From: a bacterium
GTDB lineage: Bacteria > 4484-113 > JAGGVC01
Assembly: GCA_039961635.1 (NCBI GenBank)
Contig: JABRWB010000058.1
Location: 1 to 64,000 of the forward strand
Direction: 5' to 3'
Length of the DNA stretch: 64,000 nucleotides
The notes below the pieces were generated by a model that searched no databases, was not told the origin of the DNA, and saw nothing but the letters and a program-made list of their open reading frames with translations. A program made the translations under genes and the position numbers. Shown here piece after piece: positions 1-10,997 of the stretch (within the stretch, counting starts at the first letter, position 1; every line of letters starts with the position of its first letter).

Positions 1-2679
1 GAGGTCTATTATCCAATCCGCGCTCTTGATCACGTCCAGGTTGTGCTCGATGACGACGACGGTGTTCCCCGCGTCCACAAGCCTGTTGAGAACGCCCAGC
101 AGCTTGCGAATGTCGTCGAAGTGCAACCCGGTCGTCGGCTCGTCCAATAGGTACAGCGTCCGCCCGGTCGCCCGCTTGGACAGCTCGCGAGCGAGTTTTA
201 TTCGCTGCGATTCGCCGCCCGAAAGCGTCGGCGCGGGCTGCCCCAGCTGGATGTAATCCAGCCCCACCTCCGCGAGCACCGAAAGCCCGCGCGCGATCGG
301 CGGGATGTTCGCGAAATGCTCCTGCGCCTCTGCCACCGTCATATCCAGCACGTCCGAAATCGACTTGCCTTTGTACTTCACCGAGAGAGTTTCCCGATTG
401 AACCTCCTGCCCTTGCACACGTCGCAGGTGACGTACACATCCGAAAGGAAGTGCATCTCGATTTTCTTCACTCCGTCGCCCTGGCACGCCTCGCACCTCC
501 CCCCCCGCACGTTGAAGCTGAACCGTCCCGGCAGGTACCCGCGCACCTTGCTTTCCGGAAGCTCCGCGAACAGCCCGCGGATTTCGTCGAACAGCTTCGT
601 GTACGTCGCCGGATTCGACCTCGGAGTGCGTCCGATTGGCGACTGGCTGATCTCGATCACCTTGTCTATGTTGTCGCCGATGCCGCGTATCTCCTTGTAT
701 TTCCCCGTGCGCCGCGGCCGGCCGCCGATAAGCTCCGCGGTGGCGTTGTACAGCGTCTCGTTTATCAGGCTGGACTTGCCGCTTCCCGACACGCCGGTGA
801 CGGCAACGAACCGCGCAAGCGGAATCGAGACGTCTATTTCCTTGAGATTGTTTGCGGAAGCGCCGATTATTTCGATTGCAAGCCCGTTTCCGTTCCGTCT
901 CGTTCCGGGCAGCGGAATTTCGATTTTTCCTCCAAGATACTTGCCGGTCAGGGAGCCGTCGTCCTTCGCAAGTTCCTTCGCGGTGCCGACCGACACTATT
1001 TCCCCGCCGTGCACTCCCGCGCCCGGCCCGAAATCGAAAATCGCGTCCGCGGTGCGCATCATTTCTTCATCGTGCTCGACCACGATGACGGTGTTTCCAA
1101 GGTCGCGCAGCCCCACGAGCGAATCGATAAGCTTGCGGTTGTCGCGCTGGTGCAACCCGATGCTCGGCTCGTCCAAAATGTATAGCACGCCGACCAGCCC
1201 GCTTCCGATCTGGCTTGCGAGCCTGATACGCTGGGATTCCCCGCCCGAAAGGGTCGGCGCGCTGCGGTCCAGAGTCAGATAGTGCAACCCCACGTTTTCC
1301 AGAAACGAAAGCCGTTCGCGTATTTCCTTCAGCACTTCTTTGCCGATTTTTTCTTCTACGGCGGACAGCTTAATCCCTTTGAAAAACGCGGACGCGCTGG
1401 TGATGTCCTTCGAAACGATTCCGTCTATCGTCTCGCCGCCCAGCCTGACCGCCAGGGATTCCGGCCTCAGCTTCTTTCCCCCGCATGCGGGGCAGGGCTT
1501 CTTCGACATGAAATTCAAGTAGTAATTGCGCATGCCCTCGGACTGCGTTGTCTTCGCCAGCCGCTCGATCTGGTTCGCGAATCCCTCGAACCGTCGCCTT
1601 CCGCCTCGGTATTGAAAGCTTCCCCCGCGCAAAACAACATATTTGGCCTTGTCGGGAAGTTTGCACCACGGCATATCCATCGTCCCGCCGTACGCCTCGA
1701 CCATCGCGCGAAGATATTTGCGCCATCCTTCGGTAACTTCCGCGGTGAAGCTCCAAAGGTTGATCGCCCCGCCGTCTATCGAAAGGCTGTCGTCCGGAAT
1801 CAATATGTTCTCGTCAACCTTGAGCTGAACGCCCAGACCGTCGCAACCCTTGCACATCCCGTACGGGCTGTTGAAGCTGAAGTGGTGCGGCGAAAGCTCC
1901 TCGTACGAAATCCCGCACGGAATGCATGCCCGCTGCTCGCTGAACACAACGTCCTCGCCCGACTCCACCTTGTGCAGAATGAACCTGCCCTCGCCCTTGC
2001 GCAGCGCGGTTTCGATGCTTTCCGCCAGCCTTCCCGCGCCTTCCGCGTCCACGCTCAGCCTGTCCACGACAATCTCGATATCGTGCTTCCGCGTCTTCGC
2101 AAGCTTGATGTTTTCGTGCAGCGAGTAAATGTTCCCGTCTATGCGCACGCGCGCGAATCCGTCCTTTCGCGCTTCGTCCAGGAAATCCGCGTACTCGCCT
2201 TTGCGTCCCGATACCAGCGGCGCGAGTATGTACAACCGCGTTCCTTCCGGCAGCGCCTGGATGCGGTCTATCATCTGGTCTATCGTCTGCGCGGTCACCG
2301 GCTCGCCGCACTTCCAGCAGTGCTGCTTCCCGATGCGCGCGAACAGCACGCGCAGGTAGTCGTATATTTCCGTGACGGTGCCGACGGTGCTTCGCGGATT
2401 GTGCGACGCGCTCTTCTGCTCTATCGCGATGCTGGGCGATAGCCCCGCGATGTGCTCCACGTCAGGTTTGTCGAACTGGCCCAGGAACTGCCGCGCGTAG
2501 CTCGAAAGCGACTCAAGATACCGCCGCTGGCCCTCCGCGTAGATCGTGTCGAAGGCGAGCGAACTTTTGCCGCTCCCGGACACGCCCGTGAAAACGACCA
2601 GCTTGTTGCGCGGGATGCGGACGTCTATGTTCTTGAGGTTGTGAACCTTCGCACCGCGGATTTCGATGAAGTTTTCCAT
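1..2679 (-). CDS. uvrA: UvrA, excinuclease ABC subunit A (C-terminus outside window)
   Basis: Damage-recognition ATPase of nucleotide excision repair, acting in the cytoplasm as a dimer with UvrB. Read on the minus strand from ATG at 2679, it gives 893 in-frame codons and runs off position 1 at ADWIIDL, so only the last ~50 residues of a ~940-residue family member are missing. Visible are the first Walker A (GVSGSGKSS, about residues 32-40), CPACGG-type zinc cysteines, two ABC signature motifs (LSGGESQR), two Walker B segments (DEPSIGLH and DEPTTGLH), a second Walker A ([10 protein letters not shown]) and the C-terminal zinc module (CEACQG...CDVC). It is divergent from dxr across a 236-bp gap. 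Identity is certain; the promoter (possibly TGGTAATCT, minus strand, 2737-2745) is weak. Confidence 0.98.
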   Translation of the reverse strand, partial: MENFIEIRGAKVHNLKNIDVRIPRNKLVVFTGVSGSGKSSLAFDTIYAEGQRRYLESLSSYARQFLGQFDKPDVEHIAGLSPSIAIEQKSASHNPRSTVGTVTEIYDYLRVLFARIGKQHCWKCGEPVTAQTIDQMIDRIQALPEGTRLYILAPLVSGRKGEYADFLDEARKDGFARVRIDGNIYSLHENIKLAKTRKHDIEIVVDRLSVDAEGAGRLAESIETALRKGEGRFILHKVESGEDVVFSEQRACIPCGISYEELSPHHFSFNSPYGMCKGCDGLGVQLKVDENILIPDDSLSIDGGAINLWSFTAEVTEGWRKYLRAMVEAYGGTMDMPWCKLPDKAKYVVLRGGSFQYRGGRRRFEGFANQIERLAKTTQSEGMRNYYLNFMSKKPCPACGGKKLRPESLAVRLGGETIDGIVSKDITSASAFFKGIKLSAVEEKIGKEVLKEIRERLSFLENVGLHYLTLDRSAPTLSGGESQRIRLASQIGSGLVGVLYILDEPSIGLHQRDNRKLIDSLVGLRDLGNTVIVVEHDEEMMRTADAIFDFGPGAGVHGGEIVSVGTAKELAKDDGSLTGKYLGGKIEIPLPGTRRNGNGLAIEIIGASANNLKEIDVSIPLARFVAVTGVSGSGKSSLINETLYNATAELIGGRPRRTGKYKEIRGIGDNIDKVIEISQSPIGRTPRSNPATYTKLFDEIRGLFAELPESKVRGYLPGRFSFNVRGGRCEACQGDGVKKIEMHFLSDVYVTCDVCKGRRFNRETLSVKYKGKSISDVLDMTVAEAQEHFANIPPIARGLSVLAEVGLDYIQLGQPAPTLSGGESQRIKLARELSKRATGRTLYLLDEPTTGLHFDDIRKLLGVLNRLVDAGNTVVVIEHNLDVIKSADWIIDL

Positions 2680-2901
2680 ATGAAAAGGCCAAACGCTCCG
2701 GCAAAGCGGAAATTCACCGTAAATCGGCGAACCCTCAGATTACCACGGCTAAGTGAATCGCGGTAGCCCCATGAATGCCCGCAAATAGCGGCATGGAACG
2801 AGTCAGCGGATTCCCCGCAAGCCAAAGCTTAGCAGAATTTGGCGATAATTACTAGACGTGCGTATAGATTAAGCGGAAATCGCTTTCGGCGAGCGCCGTT
2901 G

Positions 2902-2907
2902 TATAAT
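2902..2907 (+). promoter_or_regulatory. -10 box (TATAAT) of dxr, near-leaderless
   Basis: A perfect TATAAT ends 8 nt before the dxr ATG at 2916. A transcript starting the usual 6-7 nt downstream of the -10 would carry almost no 5' leader. No good -35 is visible 16-18 bp upstream. Confidence 0.6.
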
Positions 2908-2915
2908 CGCTCCCC

Positions 2916-4088
2916 ATGCCCAAACGCATCGCAATCCTCGGTTCCACCGGCAGCATCGGTCGGCAGGCGCTCGAGGTCGCGCGCGAAATGGCGCCGGACA
3001 TCAGCGTCGTCGCGCTTTCCGCGCACTCGAACGCGGACCTGCTTGCCGGTCAGGGCGCGGAATTCGGCGTCCGGCACTTCGCAATCGGGGACGGAAACGC
3101 CAACGATTTGGCGGGCAAGCTTCCTTCCGGCTCGAAACTCTATCGCGGAATCGACGGGCTTTGCGAGCTCGCTTCGCTTCCGGACGTGGACTTGGTTGTA
3201 TTCGCCGTCTTCGGCGCGGCGGGGCTTCGGCCGCTCGTCGCGGCAATCGAGGCGAAAAAAGACATCGCGTTCGCCTGCAAGGAAGCCCTCGTCGCGGGCG
3301 GCGAGCTTGTGATGAACCTTGCCCGCAGGAACGGCGTCGCGTTTCTCCCGATCGACAGCGAGCACAACTCCATCTGGCGCTGCATGAAAGGACGCGACGC
3401 GTCATCCATACGCAGGATCGTTCTTTCCGCCACCGGCGGGCCGTTCCGCGGCTGGACGCGCGACCGGCTTTCGGCGGTCACGATTAACCAGACGCTTGCA
3501 CATCCGCTCTGGCAGATGGGCAAGCGCATAACGGTGAACAGCGCGACGATGATGAACAAGGGGCTTGAGATAATCGAGGCGCACCATCTTTTCGGCCTGC
3601 CCTCCGATAAAATCGGCGTGGTTGTGCATCCCGAAGGCGTCATACACGGATTCGTGGAGCTTTCCGACGGCTCGTTTCTGGCGCACGCAAGCCCGGCCGA
3701 TATGAAATTTCCCATCCGCGCATGTCTGGCGTGGCCGGACGAGCCGCGCGCCGACAGGCCTGCGTTGGATGTTTCTTTGTTTTCCGGCCTCGCATTCGAG
3801 TCTCCGGATGAATCGGTCTTTGCGCCGCTCGCGCTCGCCCGCCGCGCGCTTACCGAAGACTGGAGCTTCGCCGTCGCGCTCAACGCGGCGAACGAAGTTC
3901 TGGTGGACCGCTTTCTGGCGGGCCAAATCGGATTCCTTTCCATTATCGACGGGCTTTTGTCCGCGGCGGAGTCTTTTCACCGCCACGCCGGCCGCCCGCA
4001 TACGATAGACGAGGTAATCGCCCTGGACGCGGAAGTGCGACAAAGTTTCGAATCAGCAGGCTCAATCGCAACGGGCGATATCGGCTGA
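2916..4088 (+). CDS. dxr: 1-deoxy-D-xylulose 5-phosphate reductoisomerase
   Basis: Converts DXP to 2-C-methyl-D-erythritol 4-phosphate with NADPH, the first committed step of the MEP isoprenoid pathway, in the cytoplasm. The 390-residue product has the family length. It shows the N-terminal NADPH-binding segment ILGSTGSIGRQALEV (residues ~6-20), the catalytic PIDSEHNSIWRC region (~149-160), the SATGGPFR loop, the HPLWQMGKRITVNSATMMNKG segment and the metal-binding GLEIIEAHHLF. The ATG at 2916 is chosen because it immediately precedes the NADPH motif and follows a TATAAT by 8 nt. No other MEP-pathway gene is adjacent. The start has no Shine-Dalgarno sequence, consistent with leaderless translation (inference). 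Confidence 0.98.
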   Translation: MPKRIAILGSTGSIGRQALEVAREMAPDISVVALSAHSNADLLAGQGAEFGVRHFAIGDGNANDLAGKLPSGSKLYRGIDGLCELASLPDVDLVVFAVFGAAGLRPLVAAIEAKKDIAFACKEALVAGGELVMNLARRNGVAFLPIDSEHNSIWRCMKGRDASSIRRIVLSATGGPFRGWTRDRLSAVTINQTLAHPLWQMGKRITVNSATMMNKGLEIIEAHHLFGLPSDKIGVVVHPEGVIHGFVELSDGSFLAHASPADMKFPIRACLAWPDEPRADRPALDVSLFSGLAFESPDESVFAPLALARRALTEDWSFAVALNAANEVLVDRFLAGQIGFLSIIDGLLSAAESFHRHAGRPHTIDEVIALDAEVRQSFESAGSIATGDIG

Positions 4089-4132
4089 TTCGCTCGAAAT
4101 CGCCGGCGTTTAATTTTCTTTCGGAGCATTAC

Positions 4133-4141
4133 TGCTACAAT
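4133..4141 (+). promoter_or_regulatory. Extended -10 promoter (TGCTACAAT) of the adaptor-permease pair
   Basis: TGC followed by TACAAT lies about 67 nt before the ATG at 4209, in the gap after dxr. It matches the extended -10 form found repeatedly in this window. No convincing -35. Confidence 0.5.
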
Positions 4142-4208
4142 TATTCGCCCATTCCGGCTCCATTTGAACATCCCGGCGCCACGTGCGTCAATCCAACGGT
4201 AAAGAAAG

Positions 4209-5879
4209 ATGTCCAATCACTCCTTGTTGGCGCTTAACCGCCCGCCGTCCCCGCGGCGGGCATTGGCGCGCTTGTTTCCCGTTATCGCCGCGGTTTCGTG
4301 TCTTTTTGCGGCGGCTTTGCTTGCTTCCTGCGCAAAGGAAGAAAAGGAAAAGCCGGAAGAGTACACAGTCAAACTCGGCCAGATTCGCGATTCGGTCATT
4401 TGCGACGGCACTATCGAGCCGGTCACCTCTGTTGAGGTTAAAAGCAACGCTTCCGGAGTTGTCGAGTACCGAGCCTTCAACATCGGCGATCTCGTTCGGG
4501 AAGGCGACGTGTTGTTCCGGCTGGACAAGAGGCAGATAGAGGAGCAGGTTACGCAGGCGCGCGCGCGCCTCAAGAGCGCGAAAGCCCAGCTTGCGCTCGC
4601 CAAAAAGAGCCAGACGCCGCGCGAGCTGGTGCAGCTGGAAAACGCGGTCGCGCAGGCCGAGTTCGATCTCGCTGACGCCGAAGAGCGTTACAACCGCATA
4701 AAGGAGCTGCACGAGAAGGACTTCGCCACTCAACAGGAGTTGGACGACGCGGCGGCCACGCTGGAGCGCGCCAAGCTCAAGCTTGAGCTCGCGCAAAAAA
4801 ACCTGCGGGAAAGCAACGCAGGCGGCACGAAGGAAGAGGTGGAAATGGCCGAGGCGGCGGTGACGCTGGCGCAAGCGGATTTGTCCAACGCGCTGGAGGA
4901 GCTTCGTTACACGACGATTACCGCGCCGATGACCGGCGTGATACTTGCGCAAGATGTCGAAGTCGGCGATACGGTCACTTCGGCGACCCGCGGAAGCGGC
5001 GCGGGGACCACGCTCGCGGTCATCGGCGACCTGTCCAAAGTGTACGTCCGCGGATTTGTGGATGAAAGCGACGTGGGAAAGGTGACGCTTGGAATGCCCG
5101 CCGAGGTCAGCATCAACAGCTACGCGGGCCGTACGTTCAGCGGAAAGGTCGCGAAAATATACCCGCAGGCGACCGTCAACCAGAATGTTACGACGTTCCA
5201 GGTGGATGTCGAGCTCGACCAGGGTCAGTTCATTACACGCCAGACTGCGCCGGAAAAACTATCCGGCTCAAATCCTGCGATAGCGAAGCCGTATATCGGA
5301 GTCGAAGGCGAGACTGGAGATTCGGCGGAAAGCGATGCCGCATCCGCAACCGGAAAGGACGGCGGCGATGCGAAGGATGCATCCGGCAAAAATCCGAATT
5401 CGGGCGGAGAGACAAAAAAAACCGAACCGGAAAAAACGGGCGCTAAGGCGTCCGATGAAGTGCAGTCCAGCCAAAAGCAATCATCCGAGGCTGCGCAGGC
5501 AAAGCCCCCAGCAAATGGAGCCGGTACACCCGGAAGCCAGTGGAGCGGAAAGCGGAACAACAGGCGGGGCGGCGGAGCGGCAACGTCCGGCCCGGTGGAA
5601 ATCAGAATCGGAATGACAGCCGATGTGGAAATAATCATCAAGGAAGTGCCGGACGCGCTCACGATTCCGGTTTCTTACGTCAACTTCCGCGCGCGCGAGC
5701 CGGAGGTAAATGTAAAGAAACCGGATTCAAAAAAGGAAGACGACTACGAAGTCAGAGCCGTCAAGCTCGGATTCAGCGACGGCGTAAACATCGTGGTCGA
5801 GGAAGGCCTTACTGAAGGAGACGTAATCCTCCGCCTGCCTAAGGAAGAGAAAGACATTCCGGGCAGGAGAAGGTTCTAG
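4209..5879 (+). CDS. MacA-like periplasmic adaptor lipoprotein (HlyD/RND-MFP family)
   Basis: Periplasmic adaptor of an efflux or lipoprotein-transport type ABC system. The N-terminus has a hydrophobic signal ending in lipobox LASC (Cys41), so it should be a lipoprotein. Then come a biotinyl-lipoyl half domain, a long alpha-hairpin rich in Ala/Glu/Lys (~residues 95-215), the second lipoyl half (ITAPMTGVILAQDVEVGD) and a beta-barrel domain. Unusually, the segment that should read straight into GMTADVEI is split by a ~120-residue Gly/Ser/Lys/Glu-rich, probably disordered insertion (~residues 340-465), making the protein 556 residues rather than the usual ~380-420. It is followed 15 nt later by an FtsX-type permease. 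No ATPase gene lies between or after them. The partner outer-membrane protein is not in the window. Confidence 0.88.
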   Translation: MSNHSLLALNRPPSPRRALARLFPVIAAVSCLFAAALLASCAKEEKEKPEEYTVKLGQIRDSVICDGTIEPVTSVEVKSNASGVVEYRAFNIGDLVREGDVLFRLDKRQIEEQVTQARARLKSAKAQLALAKKSQTPRELVQLENAVAQAEFDLADAEERYNRIKELHEKDFATQQELDDAAATLERAKLKLELAQKNLRESNAGGTKEEVEMAEAAVTLAQADLSNALEELRYTTITAPMTGVILAQDVEVGDTVTSATRGSGAGTTLAVIGDLSKVYVRGFVDESDVGKVTLGMPAEVSINSYAGRTFSGKVAKIYPQATVNQNVTTFQVDVELDQGQFITRQTAPEKLSGSNPAIAKPYIGVEGETGDSAESDAASATGKDGGDAKDASGKNPNSGGETKKTEPEKTGAKASDEVQSSQKQSSEAAQAKPPANGAGTPGSQWSGKRNNRRGGGAATSGPVEIRIGMTADVEIIIKEVPDALTIPVSYVNFRAREPEVNVKKPDSKKEDDYEVRAVKLGFSDGVNIVVEEGLTEGDVILRLPKEEKDIPGRRRF

Positions 5880-5894
5880 CGGAGGCGGGCGGCC

Positions 5895-7124
5895 ATGAAC
5901 CCGATAATCACATTGAGAATGGCAATGCGGGCGCTGAATGCGAACGCGTTGCGCACCATTCTTTCGGTTACGGGCATAGTCATTGGCGTGGGATGCGTCG
6001 TCGCGCTGATGGCGATCGGCGAGGGTCAGAAGCGGGAGACGATGGCGATATTCGAGCGGCTGGGGTCGAATCGCGTTAACGTAATGGCGTCTTGGGGCAG
6101 GCGGGGCGGCGCAAACATCCCGAATTTCCGGCCTATCGCGTTCGATTGGCGCGATTACCAGACTCTTTTGTCCGAATCGCGAACGATCAAGGAAATTTCC
6201 CCGACGAACGACACATCGGGTCAAGTCAAGTATTTGAACAACGTGATAAACGCGCGCATAACCGGCGTAATTCCGGCGTACTTTTCCGCCGAAAACTTCA
6301 CCCTGTTCGAAGGCAGATTGATTACAGACGAGGACGTCGCCACCGCCGCGCGTGTGGCGGTTCTCGGAAGCAAAACCTCCGAAGATTTGTTCGGCACCCG
6401 CTCCCCAGTAGGCGAAGTTATAAAGATCAACGGCAAGCAGTTCGTAGTCGTCGGATTGCTCGAAGAAAAAGGGCAGTTCGCGTGGTACAACCCTGACGAG
6501 CAGCTCGTCGTCCCGCTCACTACGCTCCAGAAGCGGCTGACTGGCAACAAGGAAATAGACGAATTCGTGCTCAAAACCTGGAATCTGGACGACACAACCG
6601 AAGCCGAGCGCGAGGCGACGGAAATACTTTCCCGGCTGCACAATGTTCCATTCGGCCAGGAGGAGGACTACATCCGCGTTTTCAACACCGGCGAGATGCA
6701 GAAGGAGCGGGAGCGCTCGGCGCACGTCATCAAAGTGTTCCTGTCGGTCGTCAGCGGGCTGACGCTTTTCATCGGCGGCGTCGGCATCATGAATATCATG
6801 CTCGTCACAGTCACCGAGCGCACAAGGGAGATCGGCATACGAAAGGCGCTTGGCGCGACCCGCGCAAACATAATCGGCCAGTTCCTCACCGAGACGCTGC
6901 TCATCTGTCTAGGAGGCGCGATTGTCGGAATCGGCCTTGGCGTGCTCGCGGCGAAAGGGCTTGGCAAGCTTCCGGAGGACGTGCAGTTCCCGGTGCCGAT
7001 AATGCAAACGGAGTTCATCTTCCTCGCCGCGGGAGTGTCTGTCGCGGTCGCGCTCGTGTTCGGCATCTTCCCCGCGATGCGCGCGGCCTCGCTGGATCCC
7101 ATCGACGCGCTGAAGTACGAATAG
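5895..7124 (+). CDS. FtsX/MacB-type ABC transporter permease (no ATPase domain)
   Basis: Inner-membrane permease of the MacB/FtsX (type VII ABC) fold. Its 409 residues contain TM1 near residues 20-43, a large periplasmic MacB_PCD domain (~45-270) with the typical EISP and VLGSKTSEDLFG segments, and three C-terminal TM helices (~283-400) with the conserved TERTREIGIRKALGATR coupling motif. A GGAGGCGG Shine-Dalgarno precedes the ATG at 5895. It is co-transcribed with the adaptor gene upstream. E. coli MacB carries an N-terminal ATPase, and in split systems a separate ATPase gene normally sits beside the permease. Neither is present here, because the next gene (lipA) is convergent. The ATPase must be encoded elsewhere, or this pair works differently (inference). 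Confidence 0.92.
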   Translation: MNPIITLRMAMRALNANALRTILSVTGIVIGVGCVVALMAIGEGQKRETMAIFERLGSNRVNVMASWGRRGGANIPNFRPIAFDWRDYQTLLSESRTIKEISPTNDTSGQVKYLNNVINARITGVIPAYFSAENFTLFEGRLITDEDVATAARVAVLGSKTSEDLFGTRSPVGEVIKINGKQFVVVGLLEEKGQFAWYNPDEQLVVPLTTLQKRLTGNKEIDEFVLKTWNLDDTTEAEREATEILSRLHNVPFGQEEDYIRVFNTGEMQKERERSAHVIKVFLSVVSGLTLFIGGVGIMNIMLVTVTERTREIGIRKALGATRANIIGQFLTETLLICLGGAIVGIGLGVLAAKGLGKLPEDVQFPVPIMQTEFIFLAAGVSVAVALVFGIFPAMRAASLDPIDALKYE

Positions 7125-7206
7125 CGCTTCACTGACTACTGAATCCGTATGCACGGTGCGCCGCCAGGGCGATGAACCGGAAAAATCAACTACGCGGCAA
7201 GTTTTC

Positions 7207-8295
7207 CTATCGTTGCGGCAGCTGGTTTTCCGCGAAGTAGCTGCTCCGGACGAGCGGGCCGGAGGCGACGCCGATGAAGCCCAAATCCCGCGCGATTCGT
7301 CCCATCTCGTCGAATTCCTCCGGCGTCACGTAGCGTACAACCGGCAGCATGAATTTGTTCGGCTGAAGGTACTGGCCGATTGTCACCATGTCCACGTCAC
7401 GGGCGCGCAGGTCGCGGAGCACATCGACCACTTCTTCAAATTCCTCGCCCAGGCCGACCATCAGCCCGCTTTTGGTCAATCCTTCCGGGAACATCTTTTT
7501 CGCCTCGGCGAGGACGGCGAGACTGCGTTCGTATCGCGCCTGCGGGCGCACCGGGCGGTAGAGCCGCGGCACGGTTTCGACGTTGTGGTTGAAAACTTCC
7601 GGCCGCTCGTCCATCACGATTTTGAGCGCTTTGAAGTCGCCCATGAAATCGGGCGTGAGGACTTCAATCGTCGTTCCAGGCTTCAGCTCGCGTATTTTGC
7701 GGATGCACTCGGCGAAGACGCCCGCGCCGCCGTCGGGCAGGTTGTCGCGGTTGACGCTGGTTATCACCACATGGCGCAGGCCGAGACGCACCACGCTTTC
7801 GGCCAGGCGGGCGGGTTCGCTCCAATCAACTTCCTTCGATACGCCCATCTTGACGTTGCAAAAGCCGCATGAGCGGGTGCAGGTGTCGCCCAAAATCATA
7901 AACGTTGCGGTGCCGCGGTTGTAGCACTCGCCGATGTTGGGGCAGTTGGCCTCCTGGCAGACGGTGTGGAGGCCGCCCAAGTCTGCGAGCATCTTCTGCC
8001 AGTTGCCGCCGCGGACGGCCTTGACGCGCAGCCATGACGGGCGCGGCCCCGCAACGGGTGGCGCCTCTCCGCTCTTCGTAAGCGCCGAAATCCGGGCGGC
8101 CATCCTTGCCGCGCTGCAGGGCTTTCGTGAGGATGCGTCGTAGTTTTCGCGTCTTGCTTGCTCGTTGGCGAACGCCGCGGCCGCGCGCGCGACTTCATCC
8201 GCGTTTTCGGCATCGCGCGCGCCGCGCGCGCGGTCGAATTCCGGTTCGGATACGCGGGCCGCCGTTTCAGGTACCGCCTTGAATGAATGTGTCAT
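7207..8295 (-). CDS. lipA: Lipoyl synthase (radical SAM)
   Basis: Inserts two sulfurs into octanoyl groups on lipoyl carrier domains. Both iron-sulfur sites are visible: the N-terminal auxiliary motif [12 protein letters not shown] and the radical-SAM motif CTRSCGFC. The family segments [20 protein letters not shown] and the C-terminal [11 protein letters not shown] also appear. The reading frame is open further upstream, but ATG at 8295 is chosen because a TGGTACAAT promoter lies immediately before it and upstream codons would run into that promoter. This gives 362 residues, longer than typical because of a ~90-residue charged, Ala/Arg-rich N-terminal extension. No lipB or octanoyltransferase gene is nearby. 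Confidence 0.96.
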   Translation of the reverse strand: MTHSFKAVPETAARVSEPEFDRARGARDAENADEVARAAAAFANEQARRENYDASSRKPCSAARMAARISALTKSGEAPPVAGPRPSWLRVKAVRGGNWQKMLADLGGLHTVCQEANCPNIGECYNRGTATFMILGDTCTRSCGFCNVKMGVSKEVDWSEPARLAESVVRLGLRHVVITSVNRDNLPDGGAGVFAECIRKIRELKPGTTIEVLTPDFMGDFKALKIVMDERPEVFNHNVETVPRLYRPVRPQARYERSLAVLAEAKKMFPEGLTKSGLMVGLGEEFEEVVDVLRDLRARDVDMVTIGQYLQPNKFMLPVVRYVTPEEFDEMGRIARDLGFIGVASGPLVRSSYFAENQLPQR

Positions 8296-8303
8296 GCCGG
8301 CGT

Positions 8304-8312
8304 ATTGTACCA
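8304..8312 (-). promoter_or_regulatory. Extended -10 promoter (TGGTACAAT) of lipA
   Basis: On the minus strand TGG-TACAAT ends 8 nt before the lipA ATG at 8295. It sits in the 44-bp gap after the upstream lipoprotein gene, so lipA can be transcribed independently with little or no leader. Confidence 0.55.
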
Positions 8313-8339
8313 ACCGGCGCGACGAATATCCGGTTTTTC

Positions 8340-10997
8340 TTATCCGAGCTGGGGCTTGGGAAACATCGCGAAATATATGTTGTCGTCGCCCATTAGCTTG
8401 TAAACGATGTTGGGGTCTCCCGACTTCGTCACCGCCATCGCGGCGCATTCCACAACGGCGCCGTCGATCGGACCGTCCAGGCCAAGCTGAGGCACGCTGT
8501 AGTTATACTTGGATTCGTAATAGGAAATTTTGAACGGAGGATCGCGCGATTCATCTATTTGGTAGAAGTAAATCTCTCCTTCCGGACCGATCGCCGCCCC
8601 GCTGTCGGGATACAGCACCGGAATGCCGCTCGTGCTCTTGAACTCGTACGTCGCGCCGTCCCAGCTTGCCCAGGCAAGTTGAGGGGTGTCGGTGAACGTC
8701 GCCAGAGCCATCACGTATTTGCCCATTCCCGGCAGCCATTCGATGCGATAGATGTTTTCGTACTGGCCGTCCAAATCCTCGCCTGTGTGCATCAGCCATT
8801 CCGAGCCGTTCCACTCGGCGCGCGTCCATTTCAGATTCGCGGGATCGCAAAGCCAGGTCTGACCGGCGAGGTCCGATTCGAACGCGAGGTTGGAACATTT
8901 GGGATTGTAAACGCCCGTTCCGAACTCCTTGAATTCCTCGTTTCCAACGTGGACCAACGTATACTCCGGCATAATCAGCCATTGGTATCCCAGGAATCCT
9001 TCGGTTTCGGACGCGCCGACGATGATTTTCGACCAGTCGGAAATCGTTCCGTAACTTTTGTCCGTCCATCCCGCGCCGATGTCGTAACTGAAATCTCCGA
9101 AATCCTCGAACATCTCGTTCCAGTTCACGCGTCCAACGAAGTATTTCCGGTCGCCGGAGATCGCGAGCTGGACGGCGTCGCGGCCTCCGTATCCGATCGA
9201 GCCGATGCCGACGAAATCCGCTCCGTTGTATTCGTATACTTCAAGCGCAAGTTCGAGCCCCGCCACTCCGGCCGCGACCGTAGGCCTCCCGTCCGGATCG
9301 AATGCAAGCGAAAGACTGCGAACGTTCGACCAGCTTGCAACCTTTAGCGTGTTCCATTCATCCCCGGCCGTAACTGTAATTTGAACCGCATCCTGCGACG
9401 TGGCGCCGTCATCGTCCTCGACTTCCAGCCGCGCTGTGTGAATTCCTGCAAAATTATAGGGAAAGCTCGTCGTGCCGTCGGTTTCGCTTTCGAAATCCCA
9501 CAGCCCGTCGTCGGTGTAGTCCCATCTGTACCAGGCGATGTTTCCATCCGGATCGCTTGATTCGCCGGCGGAAAAATTCACCGTCAGCGGCATCGTTCCC
9601 GAAGTCGGGAACGCGTCCGCCACCGCGACCGGCGGCAGGTTCGCTCCGGATTGCGGAGTCGCATTCACAGGGCCCGCCTTGCCGCTTTCGTGCAACGCGG
9701 CATCGAGCGAGGTGAGCCAGAAGTAGTACGTCGTCCCGTTCGTGAGCGGCGATACCGTATATTCCAAAGCGGCGATCGGCGCGCCGTTGACCTTCGGCGG
9801 CGCCGGATCGAACTCGTCGGTGGACATATACAGGTTGTGTCCGACGATGTTGGGATCTGCAGGATCGTCCCATGTAAGCCGCACCTGGCCGTCTCCCGCA
9901 AATGACGCGAGTCCCGTCGGCGGATTGATCGGAGGAACGTCCTGCACCACGATATCGGCTTCGTTGGAAAAACCGCTTTCATTGTCCGACGCGTCCACGG
10001 ACGTCACGCGGAAATACCAGTGCAATCCCGGAGTTACGCCGTCGGTCACATCGAACGTGCTGGCAGTAACAATCGCAGCCGTATTCAGTTTTTCAGGCGA
10101 CGGATCTCCGGGGGAGTCGGAGCGGTAAACGTTGTATCCCGCCAAATCCGGCTCCGCGTTGTCGTCCCATTCCAACCGGATTGTGGTTTGGTTCGGCTGC
10201 GTAACGGAAAGGTTCGCCGGCGGCGCGGGCGGCGTGGAGTCCGCATTGAACGTGTAATTCACATTGTACGAATACGCGTCCCCCTCGACTCCATCCGAAT
10301 CAACCGGGCGCAGAGAGTAAACGATCATCCGGGCTTCGCCGCCTGGCGAGTCCACAAGCGAGTACTGCGGCCACCTTCCGTCCCGCCAGCCGCTTCCGCC
10401 CGGTGTCGGCCGCGGTATTGTTGGAAGTTCCGGATCCGCGCCGTTCGGAATAAACACTCCGTCGCGATACACGTTGTAGCCCGCGATCGTTTGCAGGTAG
10501 TTGATCGCGATAGGCGTAACGTCGGAGACACCTATTTCCCCGCTTTGATCGCCGTCCACGACGGCCCGCCTCTCGTTTTCTTCTCCGGATTCGGGAATGC
10601 CTGAGGATATCCATGCGGCGGTTTCAAGAAAGCGGAGAGCGATAGGCGTAATGTCGGATACTCCTACTTCTCCGCTCAAATCGTAATCGCCCTGAAGCCG
10701 CTCAAGAAAAGCAAGCCTCAATGTGCCGTCCGGCATGGTAAGGGACTGAACCATCTGGGGACGGTTGATGTCGCCCGAGGGCGGCGCTGACGCGACGCGC
10801 GGCGAATGCGTTCCGGGATCGATTTTGCCGAGCCGGACAAGCTCGTCGAAAAGCATATTTTTGAGTTCGGCTTCGGTGGGAATTTGCCCCGATGGCGAAG
10901 CGGCCGCGCCGGTGCGGCCCGCCGCGGTGCAGGCGAAATTGAAAGTTGTTCCCAGCAGCAGCGCAAACGCCAAAATCGAAAACTGAATACCCCGCAT
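8340..10997 (-). CDS. Dockerin-like / FN3 / PKD surface lipoprotein
   Basis: 885-residue exported protein with a signal peptide and lipobox FNFAC (Cys23). Residues ~102-126 and ~147-172 are two dockerin-like calcium-loop repeats ([18 protein letters not shown] and [16 protein letters not shown]). A 'GYNVYRDG' linker follows, then fibronectin-III-like domains (~210-450; [31 protein letters not shown]) and a PKD domain (~470-560; [19 protein letters not shown]). The C-terminal ~330 residues look beta-propeller-like and have no recognised catalytic motif. ATG 10997 has a GGAG Shine-Dalgarno. No enzyme domain was recognised, so a structural, adhesive or carbohydrate-binding role at the surface is inferred. 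It shares the dockerin-like module with the protein at 27405-29213. Confidence 0.85.
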   Translation of the reverse strand: MRGIQFSILAFALLLGTTFNFACTAAGRTGAAASPSGQIPTEAELKNMLFDELVRLGKIDPGTHSPRVASAPPSGDINRPQMVQSLTMPDGTLRLAFLERLQGDYDLSGEVGVSDITPIALRFLETAAWISSGIPESGEENERRAVVDGDQSGEIGVSDVTPIAINYLQTIAGYNVYRDGVFIPNGADPELPTIPRPTPGGSGWRDGRWPQYSLVDSPGGEARMIVYSLRPVDSDGVEGDAYSYNVNYTFNADSTPPAPPANLSVTQPNQTTIRLEWDDNAEPDLAGYNVYRSDSPGDPSPEKLNTAAIVTASTFDVTDGVTPGLHWYFRVTSVDASDNESGFSNEADIVVQDVPPINPPTGLASFAGDGQVRLTWDDPADPNIVGHNLYMSTDEFDPAPPKVNGAPIAALEYTVSPLTNGTTYYFWLTSLDAALHESGKAGPVNATPQSGANLPPVAVADAFPTSGTMPLTVNFSAGESSDPDGNIAWYRWDYTDDGLWDFESETDGTTSFPYNFAGIHTARLEVEDDDGATSQDAVQITVTAGDEWNTLKVASWSNVRSLSLAFDPDGRPTVAAGVAGLELALEVYEYNGADFVGIGSIGYGGRDAVQLAISGDRKYFVGRVNWNEMFEDFGDFSYDIGAGWTDKSYGTISDWSKIIVGASETEGFLGYQWLIMPEYTLVHVGNEEFKEFGTGVYNPKCSNLAFESDLAGQTWLCDPANLKWTRAEWNGSEWLMHTGEDLDGQYENIYRIEWLPGMGKYVMALATFTDTPQLAWASWDGATYEFKSTSGIPVLYPDSGAAIGPEGEIYFYQIDESRDPPFKISYYESKYNYSVPQLGLDGPIDGAVVECAAMAVTKSGDPNIVYKLMGDDNIYFAMFPKPQLG
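10482..10694 (-). repeat. Duplicated dockerin-like module (VSDITPIA type), copy in 885-residue lipoprotein
   Basis: Two ~25-residue repeats, each with a D-x-D-x-S/N-G-E-[VI] calcium loop followed by VSD[IV]TPIA and an aromatic-Leu helix end. They are also recognisable as imperfect direct repeats at DNA level around 10500-10550 and 10640-10690. This matches the duplicated F-hand arrangement of dockerin domains. Confidence 0.75.

Noticed and set aside
305-2442. Long plus-strand open frames antiparallel to uvrA
   Set aside because: They are mirror frames of the G+C-rich uvrA gene; their translations show no family features and are Arg/Pro/Ser-rich.
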